NCBI GenBank assembly: GCA_026786045.1
Contig: JAJAYV010000448.1
Span: 1 to 6,619 of the forward strand
Length of the DNA: 6,619 nt
From: Frankiaceae bacterium
GTDB taxonomy: Bacteria; Actinomycetota; Actinomycetes; Mycobacteriales; SCTD01
Direction of reading: 5' to 3'
Shown here: piece by piece, positions 5,056-6,619 of the stretch
How positions within the stretch are numbered: the first letter of the stretch is position 1
Layout: every line of letters begins with the position of its first letter
Notes under the pieces: generated by a model
The model's database searches: none
The model's input: only the letters and a program-made list of their open reading frames with translations
Told to the model about the DNA's origin: nothing
Made by a program: the position numbers and the translations under genes

Positions 5056-6015
5056 TCAGGCGGTGGTGGACGCCTCGTCCCGGGTCGTACGGGGAGCGGC
5101 CAGGGTCGGCGAGACCGGGCCCGCCGCCTCGAGCCGGGTCACCCCGGCGGTGCGCGTCGTGCCGTCCTCGTCGAGGTGGGCCAGCAGGGTGGCGATGTCG
5201 TGGACGACCCGTCCGTCGATCGGCAGCGACATGTGGCCGACGCCGTGCAGCAGCACGTTGCGGGCCGACAGGTCGGGGTGGATGACCCGGGCCGAGCGCT
5301 TGGGGACGATGAGCTGGTCGAGGTCGCTCCAGTAGGCGACGAAGCGGGTCCGGCAGCCAGCGGCCGGCGCCTCGAGCTCGGTCATGAGGTCCGACCCGGG
5401 GCGCAGCTGGCGGACCAGCCGCGACGGGAGCAGGTGGGCGGCGTAGGTCCCGGCGTGGGGGCTGCCCAGGGTGACCAGCGTGTGAACGCGCGCGTCGCCG
5501 CCCATGCGCTGCACGTAGTAGCGCGCGACCACCCCGCCGAGGGAGTGCCCGACGACGTGCACGCGCTCGTAACCGGTCTCCTCGCAGGTCTTCTCGACCA
5601 GACGGGCCAGCTGCACGGCTGCGGTGCGGACGTCCTGGGTGAAGGGGCTGTAGTTGACGGTGAGCACCTGGCCGAAGCCGCGTCGCCGCAGCGCCCGGCG
5701 CAGCAGGGTGAAGACCGAGCGGTTGTCGACCAGGCCGTGCACGAGCAAGATCGGCGTGCCCGCGGCGACGACGTCGCCGAGCAGCAGCCCGCGCTGGGCC
5801 GGGGGCAGGTCGTCCAGGGTGAAGCGGTCGGCCATCGCCCGGTGGTCCGGGCGGGCCTTCTCGCCGAGGACGCCCATCGGGTAGAGGACGGTGTGGGCGG
5901 CGACCCAGGCCAGCTCGGTCCCGGCGCCGCGGAGCCCCGCGGGCGTGCAGATCGTGCGGACACCGCGGCGGGTGGTCCGGGCGGCCCGTGCCAGGGCCGG
6001 GCGGGGGTCGCGCAC
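5056..6015 (-). CDS. Alpha/beta-hydrolase, triacylglycerol lipase-like
   Basis: The 319-residue protein has the full serine-hydrolase set. The oxyanion-loop motif LVHGLVDN lies at 91-98 and the nucleophile elbow GHSLGG at 156-161 with Ser158. The acid is probably Asp233 (SDLDQLIVP) and the base His261 (HGVGHMSLP). The order and spacing match bacterial lipase/esterase proteins of the PGAP1/lipase-like group, which cleave acyl esters; the substrate cannot be read from sequence. No ordinary signal peptide is present. The first 22 residues are arginine rich, and a moderately hydrophobic stretch (33-50, TELAWVAAHTVLYPMGVL) could bind membrane. The C-terminal 35 residues are low complexity. The start is GTG 6015, supported by AGAGGA (6026-6021) 5 bases upstream. 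The gene lies 112 bases downstream of the carboxyltransferase gene on the same strand, so the two could share a transcript and a role in lipid metabolism. Confidence 0.88.
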   Translation of the reverse strand: MRDPRPALARAARTTRRGVRTICTPAGLRGAGTELAWVAAHTVLYPMGVLGEKARPDHRAMADRFTLDDLPPAQRGLLLGDVVAAGTPILLVHGLVDNRSVFTLLRRALRRRGFGQVLTVNYSPFTQDVRTAAVQLARLVEKTCEETGYERVHVVGHSLGGVVARYYVQRMGGDARVHTLVTLGSPHAGTYAAHLLPSRLVRQLRPGSDLMTELEAPAAGCRTRFVAYWSDLDQLIVPKRSARVIHPDLSARNVLLHGVGHMSLPIDGRVVHDIATLLAHLDEDGTTRTAGVTRLEAAGPVSPTLAAPRTTRDEASTTA

Positions 6016-6107
6016 GGCTGTCCTCTCGCTGCGGGTCAGGGCACCTCACCTCCACGTGCGAGGCCGACGTTAGGCCCTGAAGTGCCCACAGGGTGGCCGA
6101 TCTCACA

Positions 6108-6130
6108 TGACGATGTCGTCACGGTCGTCA
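6108..6130. promoter_or_regulatory. Inverted plus tandem TCGTCA repeats before the lipase
   Basis: TGACGA (6108-6113) and TCGTCA (6116-6121) form a perfect 6-bp inverted repeat with a 2-base spacer. A third TCGTCA copy follows at 6125-6130, 9 bases on, overlapping the carboxyltransferase stop codon. This arrangement could be an operator for the lipase gene, whose start is 93 bases away. The rest of the gap (6016-6107) holds only a weak 5-bp hairpin (6075-6079 with 6089-6093) and the lipase ribosome-binding site. I see no convincing promoter. Confidence 0.25.
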
Positions 6131-6619
6131 CAGTCGACCCGGCAGCGGTCCCCCCCAACGGGCGCGTCGGGTTGCGCGGCGGGCTGTGTCGTCGTGGCCG
6201 GCCAGCGCGACCAGGTGCGCGACGACGTCCGCAGGGTCCTTGACGAGCGCGTCGGCGGCGCCGAGGGCCAGCAGGTCGGCCGGCGTGATGCGCATCAGGT
6301 CCGCGCATTCCCGGGCCGGCCGGCGCAGCGCCGCCTCGGCGCCCTCCGGACCGATCGCGGCGAAGTAGGCGTCGGGCGTGATGAGCACCCGGTCGGCGGC
6401 GGCGGCCGCGAGGGCCCCGCCGGAGCCGCCCTCGCCGTGCACGACGGCCAGCGTGGGGGAGGGGCAGGTCAGCAGGGCGTCCATCGCCTCGCCGATGGCC
6501 GGGGCGACCCCGCCCTCCTCGGCGGCGGTGCCGGGCTCCGCGCCCGGGGTGTCCACCAGCGACAGCACCGGCAGCCCCAGCCGCCCGGCCAGCCGGTAGG
6601 CCCGGGCCGCCAGCCGGTA
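6128..6619 (-). CDS. Acetyl-CoA carboxylase-type carboxyltransferase, C-terminal part (5' end outside window)
   Basis: The last 163 residues of a carboxyltransferase are present; the frame is open to the right edge. Visible family features are LPVLSLVDTPGAEPG followed by AEEGGVAPAIGEAM, then VVHGEGGSGGALAAAAADRV. AYFAAIGPEGAEAALRR and ITPADLLALGAADALV come last. These match the C-terminal half (AccA-like, crotonase fold) that binds acyl-CoA, with the glycines of GEGGSGGA and GPEG forming the carbonyl-stabilising loops. The enzyme moves CO2 from carboxybiotin to acetyl-CoA or another acyl-CoA for fatty-acid synthesis. The upstream part is missing, so I cannot tell a stand-alone alpha subunit from a fused beta-alpha protein of the actinobacterial type. 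The last 20 or so residues are Arg/Gly/Pro rich and variable. The lipase follows downstream on the same strand. Confidence 0.85.
   Translation of the reverse strand, partial: YRLAARAYRLAGRLGLPVLSLVDTPGAEPGTAAEEGGVAPAIGEAMDALLTCPSPTLAVVHGEGGSGGALAAAAADRVLITPDAYFAAIGPEGAEAALRRPARECADLMRITPADLLALGAADALVKDPADVVAHLVALAGHDDTARRATRRARWGGPLPGRL

Noticed and set aside
5040..5071. Terminator at the end of the lipase gene
   Set aside because: Only a 5-bp stem overlapping the last codons is possible, followed by a short mixed pyrimidine run; too weak to call.
5033..6106. Longer - strand frame overlapping the lipase
   Set aside because: It is a shifted frame over the same DNA with an Arg/Pro-rich translation; the alternative frame holds the complete GHSLGG lipase.
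4297..6243. Open frame of 648 codons on the + strand across the M23 and lipase genes
   Set aside because: It runs antisense to two clear genes with intact active sites and crosses their intergenic region; the Gly/Arg/Val-rich translation shows no recognisable domain.

Overview
The DNA is very GC rich, uses GTG starts freely, and encodes Ala/Arg/Gly/Pro-rich proteins with strong third-position G/C bias. This points to a high-GC actinobacterium. The gene families fit (PcrA with an actinobacterial-style C-terminus, an ECF sigma factor with a membrane partner, an exported M23 peptidase, a carboxyltransferase protein). A Geodermatophilales/Frankiales-like origin is a guess; nothing here fixes the genus.

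Layout. The left end holds the 3' end of a PcrA/UvrD helicase gene (+ strand), closed by a hairpin terminator. Next comes a + strand group: a candidate ECF-type promoter (TGTCAAC-N16-CGTC), an ECF sigma factor gene, a translationally coupled gene for a single-pass membrane protein with a seven-repeat propeller-like outer domain (probable anti-sigma factor or sensor), and, 88 bases further on, a secreted type-B carboxylesterase. A strong hairpin terminator then separates this group from convergent genes. On the - strand, read from the right, are the 3' end of an acetyl-CoA carboxylase-type carboxyltransferase gene, an alpha/beta-hydrolase lipase, and an exported M23 (LytM-type) peptidoglycan hydrolase. 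No gap exceeds 300 bases. I see no tRNA, rRNA, CRISPR array or insertion sequence.

How the parts may work together. The sigma/membrane-protein pair looks like an envelope-sensing switch that probably controls its own promoter. The secreted esterase may belong to the same transcript or regulon, but no matching promoter was found in front of it. The M23 gene seems to be regulated separately. Its upstream region combines a weak housekeeping-type promoter, an 11-base-period GTTAC/GTTAT direct repeat resembling MtrA sites, and a leader of about 110 nt. In that leader a 10-bp helix would bury the ribosome-binding site and competes with a second 10-bp helix.

The best candidates for something undescribed are this switch-like M23 leader and the sigma/propeller/esterase cassette, which seems to sit between pcrA and cell-wall or lipid genes.
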